NCBI RefSeq assembly: GCF_024158025.1
Contig: NZ_JAMZEL010000007.1
Coordinates: 124,001 to 188,000 of the forward strand
DNA from: Runella salmonicolor
GTDB taxonomy: Bacteria > Bacteroidota > Bacteroidia > Cytophagales > Spirosomataceae
Length of the DNA stretch: 64,000 bases
Direction: 5' to 3'
Positions 9,471-17,256 of the stretch are shown piece after piece; positions within the stretch are counted from its first letter, which is position 1, and each line of letters begins with the position of its first letter. A program made the translations under genes and the position numbers. The notes below the pieces were generated by a model. It made no database searches. It saw only the letters and a list, made by a program, of their open reading frames with translations, and was not told where the DNA came from.

Positions 9471-9555
9471 TATAGACTTGGTAAAGCCTCTTTCCCTAGC
9501 GGAAACGTAATCAAGTAAGAGATTTTTGGGAGCTACAAATGTGGCTCCCTTTTTT
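9471..9555 (+). ncRNA. Candidate small RNA of about 85 nt between divergent Abi-type units
   Basis: The stretch starts 6-8 bases after a consensus promoter and ends in an intrinsic terminator: GGGAGC, a 10-base loop, GCTCCC, then six T (9528-9555). Upstream of the terminator two alternative pairings are visible: CTCTT with AAGAG enclosing a small TCC/GGA hairpin, and ACTTG with CAAGT. No reading frame longer than about 20 codons is present on this strand. The terminator stem is also preceded by a T run (9522-9526) that would act as a poly-U on the opposite strand, so it may be bidirectional. If the Abi_2 operon is transcribed from the weak TATATTTG at 9571-9578 on the minus strand, this RNA would be fully antisense to its leader. 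I do not recognise it as a known RNA family. Confidence 0.45.
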
Positions 9556-9981
9556 ATTTCTTTGAATTTACAAATATAATCAATTTTTTTATTCATATGC
9601 CTCTTACAGCTAATGATGATATACAGGATTTGATACCTGTCCATTTGTAAAGTGTGCATTTATATCCGACCAAGAATACCTCCTGAGCCAGTTGATGATT
9701 CTTATTTCTCGTTATCGCTAGATTGTATTCCGCTAGCAACGTTTACAAATACTACTGCGCTTGCTGTTTCGCCGATCTCATCACTAAGTGTAAAAGGAAG
9801 ACTTATTCGGCCTCTAGTTCTTTATCAGTTAATCATGATATGAAAACCTGATTTTATCCCTAATTATTAAATACTTGCGCTACCATTTAAGGGATTGCTA
9901 TGTTGAAAGCACTATTTAGTATATGAAACATAGGTTCGTATATTTACTGAGCAACTATAACCATATGAAAATAAGCGGAAA
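9556..9981. other. Gene-poor AT-rich spacer inside the defence islet
   Basis: No convincing gene is seen in these 426 bases. CAAATATA at 9571-9578 reads TATATTTG on the minus strand and may be a -7 element for the Abi_2 operon, but no matching -33 element is present. A 40-codon open stretch on the minus strand (9702-9821) without a start codon has protein-like composition and could be a gene remnant; I cannot name it. TATATTTA at 9939-9946, with a weak TTAG 19 bases upstream, is a plausible promoter for the gene starting at 9982. Confidence 0.4.
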
Positions 9982-10776
9982 ATGAATGATTTGATCTCAC
10001 CTAAGTACCAAATGAAGCTTATAAAGGAAATTAATGAAGCAATTTGGCGAGAATTTAATAGTTACGAACAAGTAAGATATTATATTAGTAAATGGCATGA
10101 GGATAATTATGATCAAAATGGATTCAACGATTATTATTGGGAGAATTTTAAGATAGTTGAAAATGAAAGTAAAAAAATAAATCTATTAGCAACACTTAAT
10201 TCAATGGATGGAACAACCTTACTTAAAGTTGCTATTGATTTAGGGGTTGATACTCCAGACTTTATACCATCAATTCCTACATTTAAAAATGAAGTTAAAT
10301 CGGAATATATAACCGCTTATGACACTTTTCAAAAGGCATATAAGCAAATTGAGTCAGACCCAAGCCTAGCTATTGGACTTGCAAACTCAGCACTTGAAAG
10401 CATTATAAAGGAAATTTTAAAAGACAATAGGATTTCTAGTAAGATTTCAGGGCGAGAAACACTATATAAATTAACATTAATCATTGTAAAGGAATTTAAT
10501 CTGACGGATCCCCAACAGCCAAATGAAATAAAAACAATCGGAAGCTCCCTTATAGCAATAGGTCAGGCAATAGAAATATTAAGAAGTGATAAGACTAACT
10601 TTCATGGTAAGACAACAGGCGATTATTTGATTACAGATACCATATTTGCATACTTTCTTATAAATTCAGTTGCCACTGTTGGCCTTTTTATTAACTCTTA
10701 TTACAAGACTAAATATCCAAAGAGACAGGATCAACAAGTGCAATCTGAAGAGTCAGAGGATAATTTGCCATTTTAA
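9982..10776 (+). CDS. Abortive infection family protein with Abi_C-like domain
   Basis: A 264-residue soluble protein. The C-terminal half (about residues 115-240) fits the abortive-infection C-terminal domain found behind AbiJ-type and other defence N-termini: SDPSLAIGLANSALESIIK, then LYKLTLIIVKEFNL, then IGQAIEILRSDKTNFHG, then LINSVATVGLFI. The motif R-S-D-K-T-N-F-H is an R-x6-H arrangement as in HEPN nucleases. The N-terminal 100 residues (rich in Trp, Tyr and Asn) are not recognised and would be the specificity or sensing part. The gene is divergent from the Abi_2 pair across a 547-base gap and shares its AT-rich composition. RNase activity and anti-phage role are inferred. Confidence 0.75.
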   Translation: MNDLISPKYQMKLIKEINEAIWREFNSYEQVRYYISKWHEDNYDQNGFNDYYWENFKIVENESKKINLLATLNSMDGTTLLKVAIDLGVDTPDFIPSIPTFKNEVKSEYITAYDTFQKAYKQIESDPSLAIGLANSALESIIKEILKDNRISSKISGRETLYKLTLIIVKEFNLTDPQQPNEIKTIGSSLIAIGQAIEILRSDKTNFHGKTTGDYLITDTIFAYFLINSVATVGLFINSYYKTKYPKRQDQQVQSEESEDNLPF

Positions 10777-10945
10777 TATAGATTCTGTTGCTAGCAATCT
10801 GCGTTTTCATGGAGTTTATTTTCTCTGTTCCTGACATTAGGTGTGTCAATCACAACTTTACCCGGCACATAAAAGGCTGTATTGACCTTAATAAATACTA
10901 ACGATAAAAGATTATTTTTACCGAACCTTGCTTCATCCTTTAAAA

Positions 10946-11530
10946 ATGCCTTCCAAGATCGCTTACCGTTTTTACCCTTCATTGCTCAACACCTATTCAC
11001 GGTTTTTGCAGGGAAAACTCAGCGAGCAGGAGCTATTGGACCGTATCAATCGCGTACCGATTCCGTCCACGGAAGCCCAGGTGCGCGGCGTATCGTTTGA
11101 AGATGCCGTTCTGAAAGGCATCGGTGAAGACCAGTTTGATTTCAACATTCTCCAAACTGTTCGCCTACGACTACCCAAACCCATTGTCAAAACGCAAGTG
11201 TATTGCCAATACCAAATCGACGATGCGCTGATTTACGGATTTGTGGACGTTTTAGGGCGCAAAGAGGCCGTTGACATCAAAACCACTTCTCACTACGAGC
11301 CCAACCGTTTTCTACAAGACCACCAACATTTTTATTTGCCTGCCCTGTACAATTGGGGCATTCGTCAAATGCGCTATTTGATTACTGATTTTGAGCAGGT
11401 TTACGAAGAAATATACGACGGCGAAAGCGATTTCTCAGGGCAGTTGGAAGAAGTCTATTCGTTTAAAATGTTCTTGGATGAACACCGAGAATTGATTAAC
11501 AATGCAAAAATCTTCCCTAAAAAGCCTTAA
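10946..11530 (+). CDS. PD-(D/E)XK nuclease-like protein
   Basis: A 194-residue soluble protein. The frame is open from 10928, but the ATG at 10946 (MPSKIAYRFYPSLLN) is the more natural start. A helix with the conserved Glu (VSFEDAVLKGI) precedes a beta strand with Asp (YGFVDVLG) and then AVDIKTTSHY, the D-x-K segment of a PD-(D/E)XK active site, as in RecB/Cas4-like exonuclease domains. No other domain is present. Its composition is like the core genes, so it probably marks the right side of the islet. Substrate and partners are unknown. The downstream argH gene is 46 bases away but has its own promoter. Confidence 0.6.
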   Translation: MPSKIAYRFYPSLLNTYSRFLQGKLSEQELLDRINRVPIPSTEAQVRGVSFEDAVLKGIGEDQFDFNILQTVRLRLPKPIVKTQVYCQYQIDDALIYGFVDVLGRKEAVDIKTTSHYEPNRFLQDHQHFYLPALYNWGIRQMRYLITDFEQVYEEIYDGESDFSGQLEEVYSFKMFLDEHRELINNAKIFPKKP

Positions 11531-11560
11531 TTTGTCCTTTCAAAGGCCGCATTACCTTTA
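11531..11560 (+). promoter_or_regulatory. Candidate promoter of argH
   Basis: TTTG at 11531-11534 and TACCTTTA at 11553-11560 are spaced by 18 bases, close to the Bacteroidota consensus. Predicted initiation near 11567 leaves only about 10 bases before the ATG at 11577, so the transcript would include the upstream start that encodes the signal-peptide-like extension. Confidence 0.45.
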
Positions 11561-11576
11561 AATTCATTCAATCGAG

Positions 11577-13010
11577 ATGAAAACATTCTGTACATTCTGC
11601 ATTGGAATGGCGTATGCGGTGGCCATTTTTGCACAAAATAAACCTTCCAAAGACACGATTACCCGAGCGGTTCCTATGAAACTCTGGCAAAAAGAAACGA
11701 CTTCTATCTCCGAAAAAATTGAGAAATTCACCGTCGGGCGCGACCGTGAAATGGATTTATATTTAGCCCCTTATGATGTGTTGGGCAATATCGCCCACGC
11801 CAAAATGCTAGAAAGCGTAGGGTTGCTAAAAAAAGAGGAACTGACCGCATTGGAAGCCGAATTGAAGAATATTTATCAGGAAATTCGGCAAGGGAGATTT
11901 GAAATAGAAGACGGTGTTGAAGACGTTCACTCGCAGGTAGAACTGATGCTGACCCGCAAACTCGGGGACATCGGCAAGAAAATCCACAGCGGCCGCTCAC
12001 GCAATGACCAAGTGTTGGTCGATATGAAACTGTTTACCCGAAGTCGTTTGGAAGAAGTTGCTTTGGCTTCGCAAAAACTGTTTGACTTACTCGTTAAACG
12101 TTCCAACCAACACAAAAACGACTTGTTGCCAGGCTATACGCACTTACAAATCGCGATGCCTTCGTCGTTTGGCTTGTGGTTTGGCGCCTACGGCGAAGCC
12201 TTGGTCGACGATATGGCCATGATTCAAACGGCCTATAAACTTGCCAATAAAAACCCACTCGGCTCAGGCGCAGGCTATGGTTCTTCATTTCCATTAAACC
12301 GCACTATGACCACTGAATTGTTGGGTTTTGAAGCGTTGCATTACAACGTCGTGTACGCCCAAATGTCACGCGGGAAGACCGAACAAACAGCACTGACGGC
12401 GATTGCCGCCCTTTCGTCCACCCTTTCACGCATGGCAATGGATGTTTGTTTGTACAACAGCCAAAACTTTGCCTTCGTCACTTTACCCGACGACCTCACC
12501 ACGGGCAGTAGCATCATGCCGCACAAAAAAAACCCCGACGTGGCCGAGCTTTTGCGGGCAAAGACCAATCGTCTGAAAGCCCTTCCGACCGAAATCACGA
12601 TGGTGATGAGCAATTTACCATCGGGCTATCACCGCGATATGCAGCTACTGAAAGAACTGCTGATGCCCGCGTTCGACGAAATACTAGATTGTCTAGACAT
12701 CGCTCACTTTATGCTTGAACACCTTGAAGTAAAGCCCGATTTATTGATTGATAAAAAATACGATTTACTGTTCAGCGTGGAGCGCGTCAATGAACTGGTG
12801 GTGCAGGGAGTACCATTCCGCGATGCGTACCGCCAAGTAGGGAAAGAAATCAACGAAGGCACTTATCAAGCCTCACGCGCCCTCAATCACACACACGAAG
12901 GCAGTATCGGCAACCTTTGTAATGACCAAATAACGGAGTTGATGAACGCCGAAATGGCGAGATTTAAGTTTGAGAAGGTACATACTGCGGTTGAAAATTT
13001 ACTGAAATAG
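11577..13010 (+). CDS. argH: Argininosuccinate lyase with N-terminal signal-peptide-like extension
   Basis: ArgH cleaves argininosuccinate to arginine and fumarate in arginine synthesis. From M34 (11676, MKLWQKET) the protein is a normal 444-residue lyase: SGRSRNDQV, the HLQ motif in YTHLQIAMP, and the fumarase-superfamily signature GSSIMPHKKNPD with the catalytic loop serine. Upstream and in frame lie 33 codons starting at 11577 that read as a classical signal peptide: a short basic start, a hydrophobic core and a cut site of the form AIFAQ, as in the real secreted proteins of this window. The nearest promoter would include this ATG. Either the true start is 11676 and the extension is leader sequence, or two forms are made. 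No other arginine genes are present here. Confidence 0.9.
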   Translation: MKTFCTFCIGMAYAVAIFAQNKPSKDTITRAVPMKLWQKETTSISEKIEKFTVGRDREMDLYLAPYDVLGNIAHAKMLESVGLLKKEELTALEAELKNIYQEIRQGRFEIEDGVEDVHSQVELMLTRKLGDIGKKIHSGRSRNDQVLVDMKLFTRSRLEEVALASQKLFDLLVKRSNQHKNDLLPGYTHLQIAMPSSFGLWFGAYGEALVDDMAMIQTAYKLANKNPLGSGAGYGSSFPLNRTMTTELLGFEALHYNVVYAQMSRGKTEQTALTAIAALSSTLSRMAMDVCLYNSQNFAFVTLPDDLTTGSSIMPHKKNPDVAELLRAKTNRLKALPTEITMVMSNLPSGYHRDMQLLKELLMPAFDEILDCLDIAHFMLEHLEVKPDLLIDKKYDLLFSVERVNELVVQGVPFRDAYRQVGKEINEGTYQASRALNHTHEGSIGNLCNDQITELMNAEMARFKFEKVHTAVENLLK

Positions 13011-13029
13011 AAAATCACCTAATTGAATC

Positions 13030-13078
13030 AACCACAGAGACCCAGAGCAAAACCCCGTGTCTCTGTGGTTAACTATTT
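13030..13078 (+). terminator. Inverted repeat of the CACAGAGAC family, likely argH terminator
   Basis: Perfect 12-base arms (AACCACAGAGAC, 13030-13041, and its complement, 13059-13070) surround a 17-base loop and are followed by an A/T stretch with five T. The CTCTGTGGTTAA half recurs at 36931-36943, so this is also a member of a dispersed repeat family. It separates argH from the convergent gene ending at 13080. Confidence 0.6.
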
Positions 13079-13079
13079 T

Positions 13080-13994
13080 TTAAAACCCTAATAGTTTAAA
13101 CAATAACTCAATTCCGATACCGCTAGTCAGCATACGTTCTTTGCGGTTATTGGCTAGTTTTTGCGACCAATCTACCAACCCACCATCGGCGATTTCGAAT
13201 TCTTTCTGGCCAATGGTTACAAAAATTTTGAACTGAATAACCTGATAATAAGACTGTTCTACATCTTCTACCTCAAAGGCAACACCCTTCGTTTCAGTCA
13301 TAATGGTATCACATAAAGGTAAAAAATCAGGATTTTGTTTACGTGTAGACTTCAATACGACCTTTACTGATTCAATACCTGAAAAGCTTTTTAGGTAATC
13401 AGTCGTAAAACGGATATGCTCTATCAAATGTCGTTTTTCAAAAAGTAAATTCCCTTTGTCTTTCCCCGCCGTTAGAAGGCAGAAAATCTTAAAATGAGGA
13501 AGAAAAGGAGGTGGCATGTAAGGTGTGCGGAGGTGTCTGTGCACCGTGCAAAGCTGAATATCGGTTGAGTCAAATTGTATTTTTTTCCGACGACTTACGG
13601 CTTCCAGCGCAAGCAGGTTTGTGGCATCGGCTACGACTTCCGTACTTCTTAAAGCCGATAAAATTTTGTTCTGATTAACCGTTGCTACCGCAGCGCATGA
13701 CCCAAGCGGACTCACAGGAGACAGTTCGAGGGGGGTAAATCCAAAAGTCTGAGCTTTTTGCAGAAGATGCAACTCAAAAGTTAAAAATGAGATGAAATCA
13801 ACATCAGAGGGTTTGACAAATCGGTTGTCAGCATAACTTCTGAGCAAATCGCCCGCAGTCATTCGCTCAGTTTTTCGGCGCATTACTTCCATCAACAACG
13901 AATTGAGGTCTGAAGAAGGCAACGCCGTAAGCAAGTGCAACAAATCAGCCGTATCTGTCTCTTTATGAATCCGTTCAATGATTTTTTTGCTCAT
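13080..13994 (-). CDS. Conserved hypothetical protein with weak class II tRNA synthetase-like features
   Basis: A 304-residue soluble protein with no signal peptide. I do not recognise a named family. The last residues SGIGIELLFKLLGF resemble motif 3 of class II aminoacyl-tRNA synthetases (G-x-G-x-E-R), with the arginine replaced by leucine. The central stretch GSCAAVATVNQNKILSALR followed by CTVHRHLR is reminiscent of the substrate loop and motif 2 of the HisRS/HisZ type. If correct, it is a catalytically altered paralogue. The gene starts 11 bases after recX on the same strand and is probably co-transcribed with it. Confidence is high that it is a gene and low for the fold. Confidence 0.7.
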   Translation of the reverse strand: MSKKIIERIHKETDTADLLHLLTALPSSDLNSLLMEVMRRKTERMTAGDLLRSYADNRFVKPSDVDFISFLTFELHLLQKAQTFGFTPLELSPVSPLGSCAAVATVNQNKILSALRSTEVVADATNLLALEAVSRRKKIQFDSTDIQLCTVHRHLRTPYMPPPFLPHFKIFCLLTAGKDKGNLLFEKRHLIEHIRFTTDYLKSFSGIESVKVVLKSTRKQNPDFLPLCDTIMTETKGVAFEVEDVEQSYYQVIQFKIFVTIGQKEFEIADGGLVDWSQKLANNRKERMLTSGIGIELLFKLLGF

Positions 13995-14005
13995 TATTCA
14001 TCCGA

Positions 14006-14482
14006 TTATTCTTCTTGCTCCCCTTCCACGCCCATGGTTTTCAGCAATTCCCACACAATATCACTTTCAAAACCCCGACTCAGGGCAAAACGAACCAATT
14101 TTTGCTTCACGGCCAAAGGTTCTCCTTTTAAGCCCTTCGCTTTTTTTTCCAGCAAATCTCGCAGTACCACCTCATAATCATCGCCGTCTATTTCGCTTAA
14201 ACCCTTTTGAATCAAATCATTCGATAAGCCTTTTAGCTTCATCTCCTGCCTGATTTTAAGGCGTCCCCATCGCTTTACCCGAAACTTACCTCCCGCAAAC
14301 GCTCGCGCAAAACGCTCCTCATTTAGGTAATTTTGGGCTTTTAGCTCCTCCAGCACCCACGCGGTTTCTTCCTCCGAAAGCTCCCAATCGTTTAAACGTT
14401 GTCGGGTTTCTTTCACGGTTCGTTCCTGATAAGCACAAAAGGAAGCCGCTTTTAATAACGCGAATTTTTGACGGTCAGTCAT
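14006..14482 (-). CDS. recX: RecX family regulatory protein
   Basis: RecX binds RecA filaments and limits their activity. The 158-residue protein shows the repeated three-helix modules of the family: YQERTVKETRQRLNDWEL, then LKAQNYLNEERFARAFAGGK followed by WGRLKIRQEMKLKGL, and a third repeat with ALSRGFESDIVWELL. Length and repeat order are standard. RecA is not adjacent. It is the first gene of a two-gene unit with the synthetase-like protein and divergent from the MFS transporter. Confidence 0.92.
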   Translation of the reverse strand: MTDRQKFALLKAASFCAYQERTVKETRQRLNDWELSEEETAWVLEELKAQNYLNEERFARAFAGGKFRVKRWGRLKIRQEMKLKGLSNDLIQKGLSEIDGDDYEVVLRDLLEKKAKGLKGEPLAVKQKLVRFALSRGFESDIVWELLKTMGVEGEQEE

Positions 14483-14600
14483 TTATGGATTTTTTCAACA
14501 AAAATAAGCATATAACATTTACAACATACCCCGTATATTGCAGAAGTTTTGCTGCAAAAAAGTACGCTTCGGCGTTTCGACCTTTAACCCCTGAGATACA

Positions 14601-15908
14601 ATGCTTCCCAACAACTTCCGCTGGCGGATAGTGCTGTTGCTTTTTTTGGTTACTACCATCAACTACATTGATCGTAATGTACTCTCATTTGCGATGCTTG
14701 ACGATACGTTCAGAAAAGAAATGCTGGGTTTTCCGCTTACCTATACACTCACCCAAGCCGACCTCAATGCGTTCAAAATCCAATACGGCTGGGTAGATAC
14801 CGCTTTTAAAGTCGCCTACGCCGTTGGTTTTATGATGATTGGGTGGCTTATCGACCGAGTCGGCACCAAACGTGGATTGGCGATAGCAATTGGGCTTTGG
14901 AGCATAGCGGGCATCGCCAATGCTTTTGTGAGTTCGTTCCGGGGATTAGTGGCTACACGTTTTGTCTTGGGAATCGGTGAAGCTGGCAACTTCCCGTCAA
15001 GCATTAAGTCGATTGCTGAATGGTTTCCCAAAAAAGAACGCTCCTTTGCCACGGGAATTTTCAACGCAGGAGCCAATGTCGGCATCATCATTACCGCCGC
15101 CGTCATTCCTTGGATGACCCTGCATTATGGCTGGCGAATTTCATTTATGACTACGGGGGTATTGGGGCTGGGTGTGCTAGTAGCGTGGTGGATGACCTAC
15201 CAACGCCCCGAACAACACCCCAAAGTCTCCCCCGTTGAGCTGCGTTATATTCAGCAAGACCATCAGCAAGAAGTGATTGAAGGTCGCCTGACGTGGTGGC
15301 GGCTGTTGCGCTATCGTCAAACTTGGGCACTGATTGTAGGGAAATTCATGGCCGACCCCATCTGGTGGTTTTATCTGACATGGCTACCCGATTTTTTCAA
15401 CTCCAGCGAATCTCTTGACCAAACCCTTGACTTGCAGAATATTGGCCTGCCATTTATGGTTATTTACATTATTTCAGACGGCGGTAGTGTGTTTTTTGGC
15501 TGGCTTTCGTCACAATTCATGAAAAAAGGTTGGGAACTCAACCGCGCCCGCAAAACAACGATGCTGATTTGTGCGCTCTGTGTTGTTCCAATTTTCTTTG
15601 CCGCCCAAACCCAAAATATCTACATCGCCGTAGTGCTCATCGCCATTGCGGCAGCAGGGCACCTGGGGTGGTCGGCCAACGTGTACACCTTCGCCTCCGA
15701 TTTATTCCCCAAAAGTGCCGTTGCGATGGTGACTGGTATCGGTGGGTTTGCGGGCGCCGTGGGTGGAGCCATTCTGGCCGCCATAGCGGGTCCCATACGC
15801 GTTCAGTTTGGTTATTTACCCTTGTTTTTGATTGCTGGCTCTACTTATTTATTGGCACTTTTCATCATCAATCTGCTTATTCCTAAAATGAAACCCGTAG
15901 AGATGTAA
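14601..15908 (+). CDS. MFS transporter, hexuronate/anion:cation symporter type
   Basis: A 435-residue inner-membrane carrier of the major facilitator superfamily, with about 12 membrane segments. The first helix motif INYIDRNVLSFA and the loop GWLIDRVGTKRG (MFS motif A) place it in the anion:cation symporter family that includes ExuT and other sugar-acid transporters. RFVLGIGEAGNFPSSIKSIAEWFPKKER is also typical of that branch. Substrate is probably an uronate or aldonate, but neighbours give no catabolic genes to confirm this. It stands alone, divergent from recX. Confidence 0.85.
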   Translation: MLPNNFRWRIVLLLFLVTTINYIDRNVLSFAMLDDTFRKEMLGFPLTYTLTQADLNAFKIQYGWVDTAFKVAYAVGFMMIGWLIDRVGTKRGLAIAIGLWSIAGIANAFVSSFRGLVATRFVLGIGEAGNFPSSIKSIAEWFPKKERSFATGIFNAGANVGIIITAAVIPWMTLHYGWRISFMTTGVLGLGVLVAWWMTYQRPEQHPKVSPVELRYIQQDHQQEVIEGRLTWWRLLRYRQTWALIVGKFMADPIWWFYLTWLPDFFNSSESLDQTLDLQNIGLPFMVIYIISDGGSVFFGWLSSQFMKKGWELNRARKTTMLICALCVVPIFFAAQTQNIYIAVVLIAIAAAGHLGWSANVYTFASDLFPKSAVAMVTGIGGFAGAVGGAILAAIAGPIRVQFGYLPLFLIAGSTYLLALFIINLLIPKMKPVEM

Positions 15909-15954
15909 AAATAAACTTTTAGCATTTTAACACAATTTCTTTCTGAAAACGTTA

Positions 15955-15962
15955 TAGCTTTG
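15955..15962 (+). promoter_or_regulatory. Candidate -7 promoter element for cytochrome c
   Basis: TAGCTTTG fits TAnnTTTG. The upstream region at the right distance is T-rich (AATTTCTTTCTG) but lacks a clear TTG. It lies about 50 bases before the cytochrome c start codon at 16012. Confidence 0.4.
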
Positions 15963-16011
15963 CATTAAAATCAAGTTCTTACTTTTCATTACAATAATTC
16001 CAATCCTTGGC

Positions 16012-16353
16012 ATGAAACGATTCACCAAAATGTTATTAGCCGCGGGCTTTTTGTGTGCCGGCACGACTATCGCAAACGCACAAACCCAAATTCCCGCTGA
16101 TATTGAGGCACTACTAAGCAAAAATACCTGTTTAGCCTGTCACCGTGTTGATCAGCGATTGGTTGGTCCAGGCTACAAGGAAGTAATGGCTAAGAAAAAA
16201 TACAAACCAGAGCAAATCGTAGAGTTAATCTATGCTCCAAAACCTGCCAACTGGCCTGGTTATCCTCCAATGGCTGCCCTTGCCAACGTCCCTAAAGACG
16301 AGGCGCTTAAAATTGCCAAATGGATTGTGACACTTGCTCCAAAAAAGAAATAA
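16012..16353 (+). CDS. Periplasmic class I cytochrome c
   Basis: A small soluble electron carrier. Residues 1-23 are a signal peptide ending NAQ. The haem-binding motif is CLACH (about residues 40-44), and the distal methionine is expected in GYPPMAALANV (about residue 84), the order and spacing of c551/c552-type cytochromes. The mature size is about 90 residues. VDQRLVGPGYKEV after the haem motif is typical of the family. It is monocistronic, with an efficient terminator 30 bases downstream. The redox partner is not seen here. Confidence 0.93.
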   Translation: MKRFTKMLLAAGFLCAGTTIANAQTQIPADIEALLSKNTCLACHRVDQRLVGPGYKEVMAKKKYKPEQIVELIYAPKPANWPGYPPMAALANVPKDEALKIAKWIVTLAPKKK

Positions 16354-16380
16354 CCCGTCTTTTTTATTTTCCTCATTGTA

Positions 16381-16407
16381 AAGCCGACGCAAAACGTCGG
16401 CTTTTTT
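16381..16407 (+). terminator. Rho-independent terminator after cytochrome c
   Basis: A perfect 9-base-pair stem (AAGCCGACG with CGTCGGCTT), a 5-base loop and six T. Confidence 0.9.
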
Positions 16408-16494
16408 GTAGCTTTAAGGGCAATTTATGGTTTAATTTTCGCTTCATTAAAGTAAATAAGCCCAAAACAGATAGTAACTTTTTGATTTAATGCC

Positions 16495-17226
16495 ATGATT
16501 TCATCTGTTTTAAAAAGAATCACTCTTACTATTCTGTTTGTCAGCATTGGCATCTGCCTCCAGGCGCAAAAAAACAAAAAGGCAGATACCGCAACCGTAA
16601 GAGCGCCTTTTGACCAGTCACGCATCGTACAACGCCTGCCTTCGACAGAGCGTCTTGATGATTTTCGTAACGACCGGGAGTATCGTTATCACAACGACGC
16701 CCCGCCCCCCGAAAACCCGCTGGCCAAATTTTGGTACTGGCTGATGCGCAAATTGTCGGCATTTTTTCAAAGCAGTTCCTACGAAAACTTCTGGCAATAT
16801 GTCATTCTGGCCACCATCGGCGGCTTCGCCCTTTGGCTTCTTTACAAATCGGAGTTTTTGGGCGGCATCTTTGGCCGTAAAGCCCAAGACGACCCACTCT
16901 CTTATAATCGCATTACCGAAAATATCCACGAGCTGGATTTTAATAAGCTCATTGACGAAGCCGTTGAGAACCACAATTACCGTTTGGCCATAAGACTGTA
17001 TTATTTAAAAACTCTTAAACAACTGACTGACAAACAATTGATTCATTGGCAACCCACCAAAACCAACCGTATTTACGTAGATGAATTAGGCAACCTTCGT
17101 TTAAAAGCTGATTTTGAGCGACTGACGTCCCAATTTGAGTACGTTTGGTATGGCGATTTTACGGTATCAGAGGCCGAATTTGGAGATATAAAAGAGGCCT
17201 TTTCTAATTTCTCGGCAAGAATCTAA
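16495..17226 (+). CDS. DUF4129 domain membrane protein
   Basis: A 243-residue protein with a signal peptide or N-terminal anchor (residues 1-24, ending LQAQ), a periplasmic segment, one membrane helix (about residues 102-118) and a C-terminal cytoplasmic DUF4129 domain. The domain motif NYRLAIRLYYLKTLKQLTDK and the end VWYGDFTVSEAEFGDI are typical. Such proteins sit beside MoxR ATPases in Bacteroidota, in gene groups linked to cell-envelope stress or protein maturation, though the biochemical role is unknown. It is the first gene of a three-gene operon. Confidence 0.85.
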   Translation: MISSVLKRITLTILFVSIGICLQAQKNKKADTATVRAPFDQSRIVQRLPSTERLDDFRNDREYRYHNDAPPPENPLAKFWYWLMRKLSAFFQSSSYENFWQYVILATIGGFALWLLYKSEFLGGIFGRKAQDDPLSYNRITENIHELDFNKLIDEAVENHNYRLAIRLYYLKTLKQLTDKQLIHWQPTKTNRIYVDELGNLRLKADFERLTSQFEYVWYGDFTVSEAEFGDIKEAFSNFSARI

Positions 17227-17256
17227 AAAATTGACGACGCAACGACTGACATTCTT

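Noticed and set aside
9652..9843. A 63-codon plus-strand frame in the spacer of the defence islet
   Set aside because: No promoter, no recognisable motif, and low-complexity Ser/Thr/Pro composition typical of a chance frame; the opposite strand reads at least as well.
8036..10945. A prophage or integrative element spanning the islet
   Set aside because: No integrase, tRNA border, direct repeats or structural phage genes were found at the edges; horizontal gain is still likely from composition.
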